Source of the DNA: Falsihalocynthiibacter arcticus
Lineage (GTDB): Bacteria > Pseudomonadota > Alphaproteobacteria > Rhodobacterales > Rhodobacteraceae
Length of the DNA stretch: 64,000 nucleotides
Reading direction: 5' to 3'
Assembly: GCF_000812665.2 (NCBI RefSeq)
Contig: NZ_CP014327.1
Span: forward strand, 3,873,501 to 3,937,500
Below, one piece after another: positions 41,739 to 51,497 of this stretch; the stretch's first letter is position 1, and every line of letters begins with the position of its first letter. The translations under genes and the position numbers were made by a program. Below the pieces are notes generated by a model. That model was not told the DNA's origin. It searched no databases and saw nothing but the letters and a program-made list of their open reading frames with translations.

Positions 41739-42512
41739 TCATGCCCCGCCACCCACCTTTGCCGTCAACAATAGCTGGTGTCCGTGCTCGAACTGATCTG
41801 CGATATCAGTTGGGGCGCCATCAGTGACCAGCACATCCACGTCTGACCAGTCGCAGACATGAATCAGGCCGGATTTTCCGAATTTACTGGAATCCATCAT
41901 GAGGATCGTTTCATCCGCGCAGGCGATCATCGCGCGCTTGAACTCAACCTCGAAAAGATCAAAATCCTGACAACCGCCAGCGGTTCCTGCAACAACCGAC
42001 ATTATGAAATAACTTGGAGAAAAGCTTGAAAGGTAACTAATTGTGCCGGCTCCCGTCACGGTTCGGTCGGAACAACGCACCTCCCCTCCTGGCAAGATCA
42101 CACGGTGCTGCCCCCCGCCAGCATTCAAAATCTGAACAATTTCCAAAGAGATCGTGAGGATTGTCATTGGCTCGCGCCTCGTCAGTTCCTCGGCGAAAAA
42201 ACAGGCCGTCGTTGAGTTGTCTAACAGCAGCGTCGCCCCTTCACGGATGTGCTGAGCGGCGCGCGTGGCGATGGCAGCCTTTGCAGCCGAATTTTCTGAT
42301 AGACGTCGATCAAAGGAGGCCTCTGCACGAGGCAGTGGAAGACGCACCCCTCCGTGGAACTTTTCGACGGAACCAGCTTCCGAAAGGGCCTTGAGGTCAC
42401 GGCGGATCGTCTCGTCGGAGACTTCGAATTCATCGGCCAGATAGGAAATTGCAGCCTTTCCCCGCGCCCCGAGAAGCGCGAGAATCTGCTCCTGCCTATG
42501 GCTACGTACCAT
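41739..42512 (-). CDS. DeoR-family transcriptional regulator
   Basis: A 257-residue repressor-type protein. N-terminal DeoR winged HTH: RQEQILALLGARGKAAISYL and EFEVSDETIRRDLKALSEAG. The C-terminal DeoR/GlpR sugar-phosphate sensing domain contains LLLDNSTTACFFAEEL and VILPGGEVR. It lies directly downstream of a Ugp-like importer on the same strand (23-base gap) and is probably its regulator, responding to glycerol phosphate or a similar metabolite. GGGAGG precedes the ATG. Confidence 0.92.
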   Translation of the reverse strand: MVRSHRQEQILALLGARGKAAISYLADEFEVSDETIRRDLKALSEAGSVEKFHGGVRLPLPRAEASFDRRLSENSAAKAAIATRAAQHIREGATLLLDNSTTACFFAEELTRREPMTILTISLEIVQILNAGGGQHRVILPGGEVRCSDRTVTGAGTISYLSSFSPSYFIMSVVAGTAGGCQDFDLFEVEFKRAMIACADETILMMDSSKFGKSGLIHVCDWSDVDVLVTDGAPTDIADQFEHGHQLLLTAKVGGGA

Positions 42513-42535
42513 CTCTGCGCCTCCCCGACTTCAGT

Positions 42536-43597
42536 TCAATCATCAACCTTGATAGCCAGACCTGTGCTGCGATTGAAGAGCCGCAGACGATCAAGGTCAA
42601 AGTCCAGACCGACTTCGTCGCCTGCTGTAGGGGCCCCTGACACGGGGCTCTTTACAATCATCCGGTCCTGCCCCAACGCGACTTCAACTAGCGCTTCCGC
42701 ACCAATCAGTTCCGTTCGTATGACGCGCGCATGAGCCATACCTGCGCGCGTGAGCGTCACCTCTTCGGGGCGCAACCCGATGAGAACATCAGAGGGAAGG
42801 TTATTGCCCAATCCCAATGCATCCGCGAAATTCTCATGACCGACTTTCCCGCTCCGTACTCGGCACGGGATCAACGCCATTTCAGGGCTGCCGATGAAGG
42901 TGGCCACAAAGGTGTTCGTGGGGTTCATATAGATATCCATCGGTGCGCCAACCTGTTGCAATGCCCCCTTAGATAGCATCGCGACACGCGTGCCTAAGGT
43001 CATCGCTTCGATTTGGTCGTGGGTTACATAGATGACCGTCAAGCCCAACTCCTGATGAAGCCGCTTTAACTCGGCCCGCATACGGCTGCGCAGCTTGGCA
43101 TCAAGGTTCGACAATGGCTCATCAAAAAGAAACACCTTTGGTTTACGCACTAAGGCACGTCCGATTGCAACGCGCTGACGCTCACCTCCCGAAAGCTCCT
43201 TCGGGCGTCTGTCCAGCAGATCCGTGATACTTAGGATTTCGGCGGCTTCGCGGATTCGAGCGTCGATCTCAGACTTAGAGAGACGTGTGGTTTTCATCAG
43301 CCCAAATGCCATATTCCGATAGGCGGTCATATGCGGATAAAGTGCATAGCTTTGAAATACCATTGCAATATCGCGTTTTTGCGGCTGGGCGTCAGTGACG
43401 TCTTTTCCGTCAATAAAAAGCTGCCCAGAAGTGATGTCTTCCAGCCCTGCGATCATTCGTAAGGTTGTGGACTTACCACAGCCAGAAGGGCCAACCATAA
43501 CCATGAATTCACGGTCTTCGATGGTTAGATTAATGTCGTGAACAGTTTTGCTGTCACCATAGGATTTGCTGATATTCGTCAGTTGGACGGTCGCCAT
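42536..43597 (-). CDS. ABC importer ATP-binding protein (UgpC/MalK type)
   Basis: A 353-residue ATPase. Walker A is GPSGCGKSTT (about residues 36-45), the Q-loop is VFQSYALYPHM, the ABC signature is LSGGERQRVAIGRAL, Walker B is VFLFDEPLSNLD, and the H-loop is VTHDQIEA. A C-terminal MalK/UgpC-type TOBE regulatory domain follows (about 240-353). It energises the permease pair encoded upstream. The ATG at 43597 with GGAGA is the family start; the longer frame adds unrelated residues. Confidence 0.93.
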   Translation of the reverse strand: MATVQLTNISKSYGDSKTVHDINLTIEDREFMVMVGPSGCGKSTTLRMIAGLEDITSGQLFIDGKDVTDAQPQKRDIAMVFQSYALYPHMTAYRNMAFGLMKTTRLSKSEIDARIREAAEILSITDLLDRRPKELSGGERQRVAIGRALVRKPKVFLFDEPLSNLDAKLRSRMRAELKRLHQELGLTVIYVTHDQIEAMTLGTRVAMLSKGALQQVGAPMDIYMNPTNTFVATFIGSPEMALIPCRVRSGKVGHENFADALGLGNNLPSDVLIGLRPEEVTLTRAGMAHARVIRTELIGAEALVEVALGQDRMIVKSPVSGAPTAGDEVGLDFDLDRLRLFNRSTGLAIKVDD

Positions 43598-43619
43598 TTT
43601 GGGTCTCCGGTAAGTGGCG

Positions 43620-44492
43620 TTATTTGACGCCGGTATGCATAAAGCTGTCGATGAAACGACGTTGAAAAACGATAAAGAGGAGCAACAACGGGGATACGAC
43701 AATTGTTGTGCCTGCCATCAAACGTGGCCAGTCGGCCCCGCTATCCGCCTTAGCCAAAAGCCCTAAACCGATGGGGAGCGTGCGGATATCTTCGGAATTT
43801 GTGACCAAAAGCGGCCACATGTAATCGTTCCAGTGGGTCACGACCGAGATGATGCCAAAAGCAATTAAGGTCGGTTTCACCAGTGGTAAATAGACATGCC
43901 ACAGTATTTCAAGATGATTGCAGCCATCTAATCGTGCTGCATCTGACAACTCGGACGGCACTTGTCGGAAGCTCTGCCGCATCATAAAGGTACCGTAGCC
44001 CGAGGCGATAAACGGGACGATCATCGCGGGGATTGTATTAATCAGCCCCATTTCCTTCAAAGTCACAAAATTAGTGAGGAATATCGCATAGATTGGAAAC
44101 ATCACTTGCAGCAGAAACAGCGTAAACAAAAGGTTTTTGAACGGAAATTTTAGCCGCGCAAAAGCATAACCCGCCAGCGTAATCGTGATCATTTGCCCCA
44201 TCAGGATAGACCCTGTGACAATGATCGAATTGATCAAATAAGTCCCAAACGGCGCCACTGATAATGTGCTGGGATAGTTCGAGAAGTTTAGCTTTTTCGG
44301 CCAAAAACTGGCGGACTGGTCAAACACTTCTACATTGGTTTTAAGCGACGTCACAAGAATCCAGACCAGTGGGCTTACCCAAAGTAACGCCAAGGGCACC
44401 ATGATCAAATGTAACCAGTTGTCTTGCACGCGGCGTTGCCAGTGGACCCGCCTGTGCGGTTCAGAAACCTGCGATTGGAATACAGTGAGCAT
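43620..44492 (-). CDS. ABC importer permease (UgpE/MalG type)
   Basis: A 290-residue inner-membrane permease with about six membrane helices. The EAA-type cytoplasmic loop that docks the ATPase is seen in ELSDAARLDGCNHLEILWHV followed by LPLVKPTL. Its ATG overlaps the stop of the upstream permease by one base (TAATG at 44490-44494), so the two are translated together. Confidence 0.92.
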   Translation of the reverse strand: MLTVFQSQVSEPHRRVHWQRRVQDNWLHLIMVPLALLWVSPLVWILVTSLKTNVEVFDQSASFWPKKLNFSNYPSTLSVAPFGTYLINSIIVTGSILMGQMITITLAGYAFARLKFPFKNLLFTLFLLQVMFPIYAIFLTNFVTLKEMGLINTIPAMIVPFIASGYGTFMMRQSFRQVPSELSDAARLDGCNHLEILWHVYLPLVKPTLIAFGIISVVTHWNDYMWPLLVTNSEDIRTLPIGLGLLAKADSGADWPRLMAGTTIVVSPLLLLFIVFQRRFIDSFMHTGVK

Positions 44493-45394
44493 TAGCGTTC
44501 TCCCAGATAGTGAACTCGGCGGCCCAGCGTCACAGCAACAAGGCCAATCAATCCCAAAACAAACACCAACAGCGCATTTGCCAGCGCCGAAGCATAGCCG
44601 ATGTCCTGATATTGAAAGCCGTTTTGGTAAATGTAGTAGGTCAGCACATTGGTGCTATCCGCGGGCCCTCCCTGCGTCATCACATAGACGTAATCAAAAA
44701 CCTGATAGCTGTGCAGCGTGCCGATGATGATGACGAAGTAAAGCGTCGGTGAAATAAGCGGTATCGTGATGTGCAGCAGGCGGTGCCACGCCCCTACCCC
44801 ATCAAGTCGCGCCGCCTCATAAAGATCAGAAGGAACCAATTTCAAAGCAGCGAGCAAGATCAGCATGAAATAACCCGAATACTTCCAGATGCTCATAATC
44901 ACGATCGCAGGCAGAGCCCATTTGCTATCATAAAGCCAGTCCAAACGGGGAAGACCAATGCTGGTGAGTGCCTCGTTTATCGGACCGTAACCTGGCGCAT
45001 AGAGAAACACCCAAAGCATACCGGCAGCCACCGAAGGGATCATAACCGGATAGAAAAATACAGAGCGATAAATCGCCATGCCGCGCAATTTACTGTCCAT
45101 CGCCACGGCCAACAGCAAGGCCGCTGCAATCGAAAGCGGAATGGTTGTCAGAGTATAGAACGCGGTATTGCCAAGCACCTTCCAAAATAGGCGATCGTCC
45201 AGAAGACGAAGATAGTTGTCCGCTCCAAGCCAATAGATTTCGGGATCCCCCAAAAGGACATCATGCAAACTAAACCAGATAGAACGCAGGATCGGCCAAT
45301 AGGTAAAAGCCGCCAAAAACACGAGCGATGGCAGCAGCAGTGCATAGGCCAGCAACATCTCGTTTCGACGGGCACGATTGTAAAGAGTGGACAT
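44492..45394 (-). CDS. ABC importer permease (UgpA/MalF type)
   Basis: A 300-residue permease with about six membrane helices, beginning after a short basic N-terminus. The EAA loop reads DLYEAARLDGVGAWHRLLHI followed by TIPLISPTL. It pairs with the UgpE-type subunit to form the channel. AGGAT lies before the ATG. Confidence 0.92.
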   Translation of the reverse strand: MSTLYNRARRNEMLLAYALLLPSLVFLAAFTYWPILRSIWFSLHDVLLGDPEIYWLGADNYLRLLDDRLFWKVLGNTAFYTLTTIPLSIAAALLLAVAMDSKLRGMAIYRSVFFYPVMIPSVAAGMLWVFLYAPGYGPINEALTSIGLPRLDWLYDSKWALPAIVIMSIWKYSGYFMLILLAALKLVPSDLYEAARLDGVGAWHRLLHITIPLISPTLYFVIIIGTLHSYQVFDYVYVMTQGGPADSTNVLTYYIYQNGFQYQDIGYASALANALLVFVLGLIGLVAVTLGRRVHYLGER

Positions 45395-45456
45395 TGGAGC
45401 ATCCTCGTAAAGAGAAGAAGGACGCAGGCCTGAAACCCGCGTCCTTCAATGGGGGC

Positions 45457-46764
45457 TTAACCTTTTTGGCGGCGCAACACGCGGGCGATCTCGCGATTAA
45501 CATCGGCAGTCGCGTCCGTCAGTGCCGTTTCTGCCTTGATCTCACCTGCCAACGTGCGATCAATCGCGCTTTTCAAGGCATCACGAGCGCGCGAATAAGC
45601 TGGAACTTGAAGGAAGGCACCAGAGAACTTAGCTTGATCAAGCGCAACTTTTGCTTGTGGTACATCCACAAGATACTGCCGCATTTCGGGTTGCTCCCAA
45701 GAGGATTTACGCACAGCAAGATAGCCGGTTGCTTGGCTCCATGCGGCTTGGTTCTGGGTGTTGGTCATCCAGCGCGCAAAAGTCCACGCCGCTTCTTTTT
45801 TGGCGTCCGACTGGTTCTTGGCGATCATGATCGGGCCACCGCCTTGGGATGCGCCATACTGCTTTTTCTTAGGCATGAATGCCACGCCGACTTCAAACGG
45901 AGAGGATTTCCGCAGGTTGGTTAGCGAGCCAGTTGAGTGGTACAACATTGCGGTGGAACCCGCCATAAAGTCGTTGGCCGAGCCCTGCCATGTAGAGGCG
46001 GGAGCCATACACCCTGCGTCAACCATCGTCTTCCAGAATTGCAGCGCCTCGACCGCTTCGGGACGGTCCCACAGAACCTTGTCTTTTTCCCACGGCACCA
46101 GACCGTTTTGACGGCAATACCCCTCAAACATCCAATCATGCCAGCCACCGCCAATGATCACGCCCCAGCGCTTCAACTCGTCCCCATCACGGATGGTTAG
46201 GGCATTTGCAGTTTCCAGCAAATCATCCCAAGTTTCGGGTGCGTCCTCAATTCCGCGCTCCGCGAAGGCGTCTTTGTTGTAGTAAAGAACTGGCGTCGAC
46301 GGCTGAAAGGACAGACCGTAAAGCCGATCGTCCGAAACGGCCGTGTCAAGAAAACCGCCAATAAAATCATCATAGATGTCGTCAGATTTGGCTTGCTCTG
46401 TGATATCCTCAAGCGCATCGAGTCCAAGGAACGTCTGCAATGAAGAGTTGATCGGCAACCACAAGGCAGGTGGCTCTCCGACGCCAAGGGATGTGATTAC
46501 TTTTTGCTCTGTATTATCATAGGAGCCAGCATAGATCGCTTCAACTTCAATCCCGTCATGGGTTGCGTTGAAATCAGAGATCATATCCGAAATGATTGTA
46601 TTGATGTCGCCAGACACCCCTACTGGATACATAAATTGAAGTTTTACCGTTTCGTTGGCGCGTGCAGGCGTCAAGACACCCGACATAGAGCTTACAAAAG
46701 GCGCAGCCAGCCCAGAGGCCAGCAGACGGCGACGCGTCAGGTTGGATTTTGTGGATTTCGTCAC
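45457..46764 (-). CDS. ABC importer periplasmic binding protein (UgpB-like), Tat-type signal
   Basis: A family 1 extracellular solute-binding protein of about 435 residues. The N-terminus contains a twin-arginine pattern LTRRRLLASGLAAPFVSS with a likely cleavage after ARA. The mature protein has the usual features (FNATHDGIEVEAIYAGSYDN, LYYNKDAFAERG, a Trp-rich C-lobe). The partner genes and the nearby GpdQ-like phosphodiesterase suggest glycerol-3-phosphate or glycerophosphodiesters as substrate, by inference. GTG at 46764 is preferred to ATG at 46779 because GGAG lies between them at the right spacing. Confidence 0.9.
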   Translation of the reverse strand: MTKSTKSNLTRRRLLASGLAAPFVSSMSGVLTPARANETVKLQFMYPVGVSGDINTIISDMISDFNATHDGIEVEAIYAGSYDNTEQKVITSLGVGEPPALWLPINSSLQTFLGLDALEDITEQAKSDDIYDDFIGGFLDTAVSDDRLYGLSFQPSTPVLYYNKDAFAERGIEDAPETWDDLLETANALTIRDGDELKRWGVIIGGGWHDWMFEGYCRQNGLVPWEKDKVLWDRPEAVEALQFWKTMVDAGCMAPASTWQGSANDFMAGSTAMLYHSTGSLTNLRKSSPFEVGVAFMPKKKQYGASQGGGPIMIAKNQSDAKKEAAWTFARWMTNTQNQAAWSQATGYLAVRKSSWEQPEMRQYLVDVPQAKVALDQAKFSGAFLQVPAYSRARDALKSAIDRTLAGEIKAETALTDATADVNREIARVLRRQKG

Positions 46765-46903
46765 TTTACATATCTCCATGTGGATTTTCTATGATGATCC
46801 GTGCGCTCGACTTCGCTTCCAATAAAGTGAAATCAAGCAGTGACTGGGGGATTATACGCGGTTTGTCACAGTTCCATGAAAGCCGATCGCTTTATTGAAA
46901 GAA

Positions 46904-46951
46904 AAATCCACGCGTAAAGCAAAGGCAAGTTTTTGTGCCTTTTGTGGATTT
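46904..46951. promoter_or_regulatory. Nested inverted repeat between ugpB-like and gpdQ-like genes
   Basis: Outer arms AAATCCAC (46904-46911) and GTGGATTT (46944-46951), inner arms AAAGGCA (46921-46927) and TGCCTTT (46936-46942). Further GTGGATTT copies lie at 46780-46787 and 46751-46758. It sits in the 320-base divergent promoter region and is a candidate operator of the DeoR regulator. Confidence 0.5.
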
Positions 46952-47088
46952 AATGACCAACACTCCCACACACCCTGTCGAAACACGCCCTTTTTCAGAA
47001 ATATTCCAGACGCAAATTCGTTATATGAATCGAATAGTGCTGTGCAGTATGCGACATGTGTTTCGCAAAGCTTTTAGGAGATCCAAAA

Positions 47089-47859
47089 ATGTTGATTGCC
47101 CATGTGAGTGATTCCCATGTTCTTGCAAATGGCTGCAAAATTGCTGGGAAGTTTGACACTGGTGCAGCATTTGATCGCCTAATAGCCGACCTTGCACATC
47201 AACCCGTGCAACCAGATCTGATCCTGTTCTCAGGCGACTTGGGCGAGGATGCCACGAAGGAAGAATATGCCCACATAAGAGAAGGCTTGCGCATCCTCGG
47301 CATTCCAGTTCTGGCCGTGCCCGGCAACCACGATTCTCGTGCCCCGATGCTGGAGTCGTTATCAGAGATGCTGGGCGTGACGGAAAGCGGGCATCTATGC
47401 GTTTGCAATACAGAATTCGAGGTCGCGATCATCGGCCTTGATACGCTTGTCGAAGGCGCGCCACATGGTAAACTTTGCGCTGACCGTCTGGCATGGCTTG
47501 AATCTGCGCTGAAGCATTGCAAAGACCGCGAGGTGATAATTTTCATGCACCATCCGCCAATGGCCACCGGATTGGATGACATGGATTCGATGGGGCTGCT
47601 CGAAGGAAAAGAGGCCTTTTCCCGCCTTGTCGCTCAGCATGGCAAGGTACAAGGAATTCTTTGTGGCCACATGCACCGCGCGATCCAAGGCGAATGTGGC
47701 GGTGCGCCGGTCCGCATCTCCCCCTCCGCATCGCATCAGATTGCATTCGACTTGCGAAAAGGCACACCATACGCATTTTCAAGCGAACCACCTCAATACA
47801 TGATCCATATTGCGTTCTCTGGTGAACCGCTAATCAGCCATGTAGTATCAATCCCTTAA
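47089..47859 (+). CDS. Metallophosphoesterase, GpdQ/CpdA-like phosphodiesterase
   Basis: A 256-residue class III phosphodiesterase with a two-metal site: HVSDSHV (DxH), FSGDLGED, PGNHDSR, FMHHPPMA and CGHMHRA. Such enzymes hydrolyse glycerophosphodiesters or cyclic nucleotides. The position divergent from a Ugp-like importer favours a glycerophosphodiesterase role, releasing glycerol-3-phosphate. TAGGAG lies before the ATG at 47089. Confidence 0.9.
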   Translation: MLIAHVSDSHVLANGCKIAGKFDTGAAFDRLIADLAHQPVQPDLILFSGDLGEDATKEEYAHIREGLRILGIPVLAVPGNHDSRAPMLESLSEMLGVTESGHLCVCNTEFEVAIIGLDTLVEGAPHGKLCADRLAWLESALKHCKDREVIIFMHHPPMATGLDDMDSMGLLEGKEAFSRLVAQHGKVQGILCGHMHRAIQGECGGAPVRISPSASHQIAFDLRKGTPYAFSSEPPQYMIHIAFSGEPLISHVVSIP

Positions 47860-47929
47860 AAGCCAAGTATCTTCTGCACTGAGTGAGATACCCAGCGCAT
47901 GTAAAGAAAAACGTAGGCCCCCTGCCTAA

Positions 47930-48085
47930 TTAGCTCAATATGGTCAAAGTCCCAGCCGAACCTGAACCAACAGGTCCGGACTTGGGGTCAAACTGCACCT
48001 CGATCTTGTGTCCGAAATGCTTGCAGAGTTGTTGCAAGTACCCGCTGGCTCGTTCGGATGTAAATTTTGCGTTGCTTGTAAACAC
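47930..48085 (-). CDS. DUF2218-like protein, apparently 3'-truncated
   Basis: A 51-residue protein from a GTG with AGGAGA upstream. It reads VFTSNAKFTSERASGYLQQL and CKHFGHKIEVQFDPKSG, the conserved beginning of DUF2218 proteins (YLQQLCKHFAHK pattern), which are usually about 90-100 residues. A TAA follows LTILS, so the second half is missing. Divergent from a broken LysR gene, a common arrangement for a regulator and its target. Function unknown. Confidence 0.6.
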   Translation of the reverse strand: MFTSNAKFTSERASGYLQQLCKHFGHKIEVQFDPKSGPVGSGSAGTLTILS

Positions 48086-48179
48086 TTCTGTCTCCTGTGA
48101 GTTGAAAACAGAAATAGACAAGAACCGCCTTTGTGATTATCCCAATTGTTAAGAAATTACTTTTTCAGGAATTAGAAAG

Positions 48180-49073
48180 ATGATCGAAGATTACCGCAGC
48201 CTCGCCGTTTTTGTCGCTATCGCCGATACGGGTAGTCTGAGCGCGGCTGGACGGCGACTGAAGCTATCTACATCTGTCATCAGTCATCACCTGTCCCGAT
48301 TAGAAGAACGTCAGGGAGTGACGCTATTTTTTCGCTCGACGCGGTCCATGTCTTTGACCCCAGAAGGCCAAATTGCGCTTGATCCCGCCCGCAGAATGGT
48401 GGCCGCAGGAGAAGAGGCCCTTGATGCGATCCATGCCGATAACGAGGAACCAGTCGGGTCGCTTCATGTGGCGATGCCAGCCTTCGGCGAACAAAGCAAA
48501 CTGCACCAAGCACTATGGGGATTTGCATAGAAGCACCCGATGGTCGCGATATCCCTACAGTGCAGTGACATGCCGACCGATCTGGTAAAGGACGGGTTTG
48601 ATCTTGCTATCCGGCTGGGCACATTGCGCAGTAGCAGCCTGAAAAGTCGCCGAATAGCCGATTTTAAGCGCCTACTCGTTGCCTCACCGGATTATTTGTC
48701 AGCGCGCCCCCCCATTGCGACGCCGCAGGACCTTGAAGCGCGTGATTTCATAGCCGTCACGCAAATTCCATCCATGATGACGTTGGAACGCAAAGACCAA
48801 ATAGTGAGCATTGCCCCGGCAAATATGCGCATTGAGGTGAACACCGTAAATGCTGCCAAGGCTGCGGTGCTGGCCGGTCTTGGTATCTGGCACCTGCCCC
48901 GAAGCGTGATAGAGCACGAGATCGTCCGTGGGGAGTTGGTCCATATCCTGCCGGGCTGGAGCCTACCCACGTTAGGCATCTACGCCGTTTGGCCAGACAT
49001 CGGCCCACAAAAGGCCCTGACCCGTCGCCTGATTGATCACTTTATCGCGCACCGTTCAGATCTGATGTTGTGA
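48180..49073 (+). pseudogene. LysR-family regulator with one in-frame TAG
   Basis: A complete LTTR frame apart from one stop. The N-terminal HTH part (MIEDYRSLAVFVAIADTGSL to HHLSRLEERQGVTLFFRST) is intact. At 48528-48530 a TAG follows LHQALWGFA. The same frame continues KHPMVAISLQCSDMPTDLVK and the whole effector domain to 49073. Homologous positions normally carry Arg or Lys (F-A-R-R-H-P). A single substitution, perhaps recent, inactivated it. Confidence 0.88.
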
Positions 49074-49551
49074 AATACCTACGCCAAACTTTTCCCCATC
49101 GCTTGTCAGATTCAGAGAGGCTCAGGAGGGCTTTGCCTCGCCCAGCCAAACCGCTAACTTTTTTTCTTGATCGCAGCAATTCGCTTGAACGCACCGTATT
49201 GGCGCAGCCGCAGCTAATAACTAAAGTCCGCATCGAAGTCCTAGGCCCAAGGAGTTGAAAATGCCCGCTTCACGTCTTTTGGGGACTTCTCGCATGAGCA
49301 ATAAAGCCGCCCCCCCTTAATTCTCTATATTTTCGCACTAATATTGTTCGACCAAAGCCATTCAACGCCGTTGATCACAGTCAGTGCAATCTTGCCAACA
49401 CTCTTTTCGGGCTTCGCCTAAAAAAACGCGGCGCATTTCCTGCACGAGGGCAACTGCGTCATAAGCGCCTTGCGCTAGGCTCAGGACCTATTAAGTGAGT
49501 TGCGCATTATTGGTGTATCTGATTCACAAAGCTGAGTCAGATGGAGTTTTT
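49074..49551. other. Intergenic region, no gene seen
   Basis: No reading frame with recognisable content. The last 50 bases are probably the left end of the IS5 remnant. Confidence 0.4.
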
Positions 49552-50048
49552 ATGAGCAATCTTTATTGGTTAACGGAAGCGCAAATGGTCCGCCTTCAGC
49601 CCTATTTTCCAAAAGCAAGAGGACGAGCGCGAGTTGACGATAGGCGGATTTTGAGTGGTATTATTTTCATAAATTGCAATGGTATGATGCGCCTGCGGCT
49701 TATGGCCATACCAAGACACTATACAATAGGTGGAAGCGTTGGAGTGATATGGGTTTTTTTTCACCAACATTATGGCTGGTTTAGCTTCTGAGGCACCTGA
49801 CAACACGACGACCTCAATTGATGCGACCTACCTCAAGGCTCACCGTACGGCTTCAAGCCTACGGATGAAAAAGGGGGACTGCTCGCCTAATCGGGCTCAC
49901 AAAGGGTGGAATGAACACCAAATTACATGCAATCCCTGACACCAAAGGTCGCCCAATTCATTTCATTATAACCGCAGGTCAACCCTCTCAGCGATGCCCT
50001 AACCTATTCATCTCCGCAATCGCACTCGCTGCTACAGTCCTATTTTGA
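49552..50048 (+). pseudogene. IS5-family transposase remnant
   Basis: Starts MSNLYWLTEAQMVRLQPYFP and continues with RVDDRRILSGIIFINCNG, the well-known IS5 N-terminus. It then shifts frame several times (YNRWKRWSDMG, SIDATYLKAHRTASSLR, KGGMNTKLHA readable in other frames). After TAGQP about 350 bases are deleted, and the final SAIALAATVLF-stop is joined directly. Non-functional. Confidence 0.85.
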
Positions 50049-50276
50049 TAATGAGGCCTGAGACTAGCCATTGCAAGCATGAAGGCCCGTATGTTTGGCC
50101 TCCTCATGCAACAGACGGCAACCGTTTGAGCAATGGTGAGGACCAGTAAACTCATAAGGACAGCGCGATCCGCTATGGACAGGCGACTCATGACTTCATC
50201 AGCTTAGTGTCGCGGTGGCGTCTCATCCAATCATGGACGTCTTCGCTATCATAGAAAACAACTCGGGCGCCCCTTA

Positions 50277-51328
50277 AAGCATCGAGCTTTTAACTTGATC
50301 CGTATCCCGCCTCACAAAAGAAGTTCCAGCATTCGTCTGGCGTGAAGAGATTGCAAATTTTGGCGAGGGCATCGAACATCTGGTCAAATGTTCTGGCTCC
50401 GATCCTTCGAAGGTGGGCTTTGAGTTTTGAGAAGGCCATTTCAATGGGGTTGAGATCGGGTGAGTACGGCGGCAGGTAGAGGAACCAGCACCCGACTTCC
50501 CGCAAGGCTTCTGCAGCCGCCTTGTTGTAATGGGTGGCAAGGTTGTCGCAAATGACGACAGTGCCTGGTCGCAGTTCCGGGGCAAGGACATTGCGGACGT
50601 AGACTTCAAACGCCTCACCATCCATCGCCCCCTTGATGACCCATGGTGCAATCAGGTTATCTTGCGTCAGGCCTGCAATGAACGTCTGAGTGCCCCACGC
50701 CCCAAACGGTGCGTCCATTTCCAGACGCTTTCCGCATAGACTGCGCCCACGTAGTCGGGTCAGATTGGTTTTTACTGACGTCTCGTCTATGAAGACGAGC
50801 CGTTCAGGATGCGCTTGCATTGCCGGAATACGGTACCGGAACCAGTCCCGACGACGCAGCTTCACATGGGCGCGGAGCCGCTCGGTGGCCACCAGTGACT
50901 TTTTTTGTACGTGTAACCAAGTTTGCGCAGGAACCGTCCGATAGATGCAGAATGGGCAACAACACCCGTGGCGGCCTTCAGCGCTCCGGCCAGTTCTGGC
51001 AGTGTGATGTCACCATCCTGCGCGACCAACTCTACAAGAAACTCACGGTGGAGCGCGAGCTTTCCGTGTCCTTTTGGTCGCCCTTGGACATCCGGTGTGG
51101 CATTGCCTCGCTCACGGATTCTGCGAAGCCAGCGAACGCCCGTGGCCGCCGAAACCTTCAAACGCGCCGCCGCCGCACGACCGCTCAACCCTTCCTCAAT
51201 GTACTCTTGAAACCGCGCCCGAAGCGCCATCGGTAATGCTGCTGACATGATCCATCCTCCCAACCAGAGTGAATCACAAAACTGAACTCAACGGAATCCT
51301 ATCGATTCAATATTTAAGCTCGACGCTT
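50277..51328 (-). mobile_element. IS630-family insertion sequence, copy 3 of 3 (inverted)
   Basis: Same 1052-bp element as at 72-1123 but in opposite orientation, flanked by TA at 50275-50276 and 51329-51330. Confidence 0.93.
50290..51248 (-). CDS. IS630-family transposase, -1 frameshift (copy 3)
   Basis: Identical in translation to the two other copies. ATG at 51248, slippery A-run at 50899-50906, DDE frame to 50290. Confidence 0.9.
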
Positions 51329-51497
51329 TAACGCCGTTGGCCCGCTTCCGTCCCCCCCAACTATGCCCGAAGTTTTAGTGCGCTCGAATTGCTTTAACCT
51401 CTTGATCAATTTCAGAGCCCCTTCGAATCAAAGTCTTTGAGAGAATCAGATTTTCGGTTATGTTGTCCAATGCACTGTGACAATGGAGGCCACTTCA

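Larger units (their letters stand above)
50188..51420 (-). pseudogene. Possible excisionase/AlpA-like HTH gene split by IS630 copy 3
   Basis: The 3' part (50274 to 50188) reads RGARVVFYDSEDVHDWMRRH followed by RDTKLMKS, resembling the end of small AlpA/excisionase-type HTH proteins (pattern R.V.Y...DV..W). Removing IS630 and one TA joins it in frame to an upstream stretch GDGSGPTAL (51354 to 51331). Further upstream the frame meets a stop and no HTH is recognised, so the 5' end is lost or the assignment is wrong. Confidence 0.35.
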
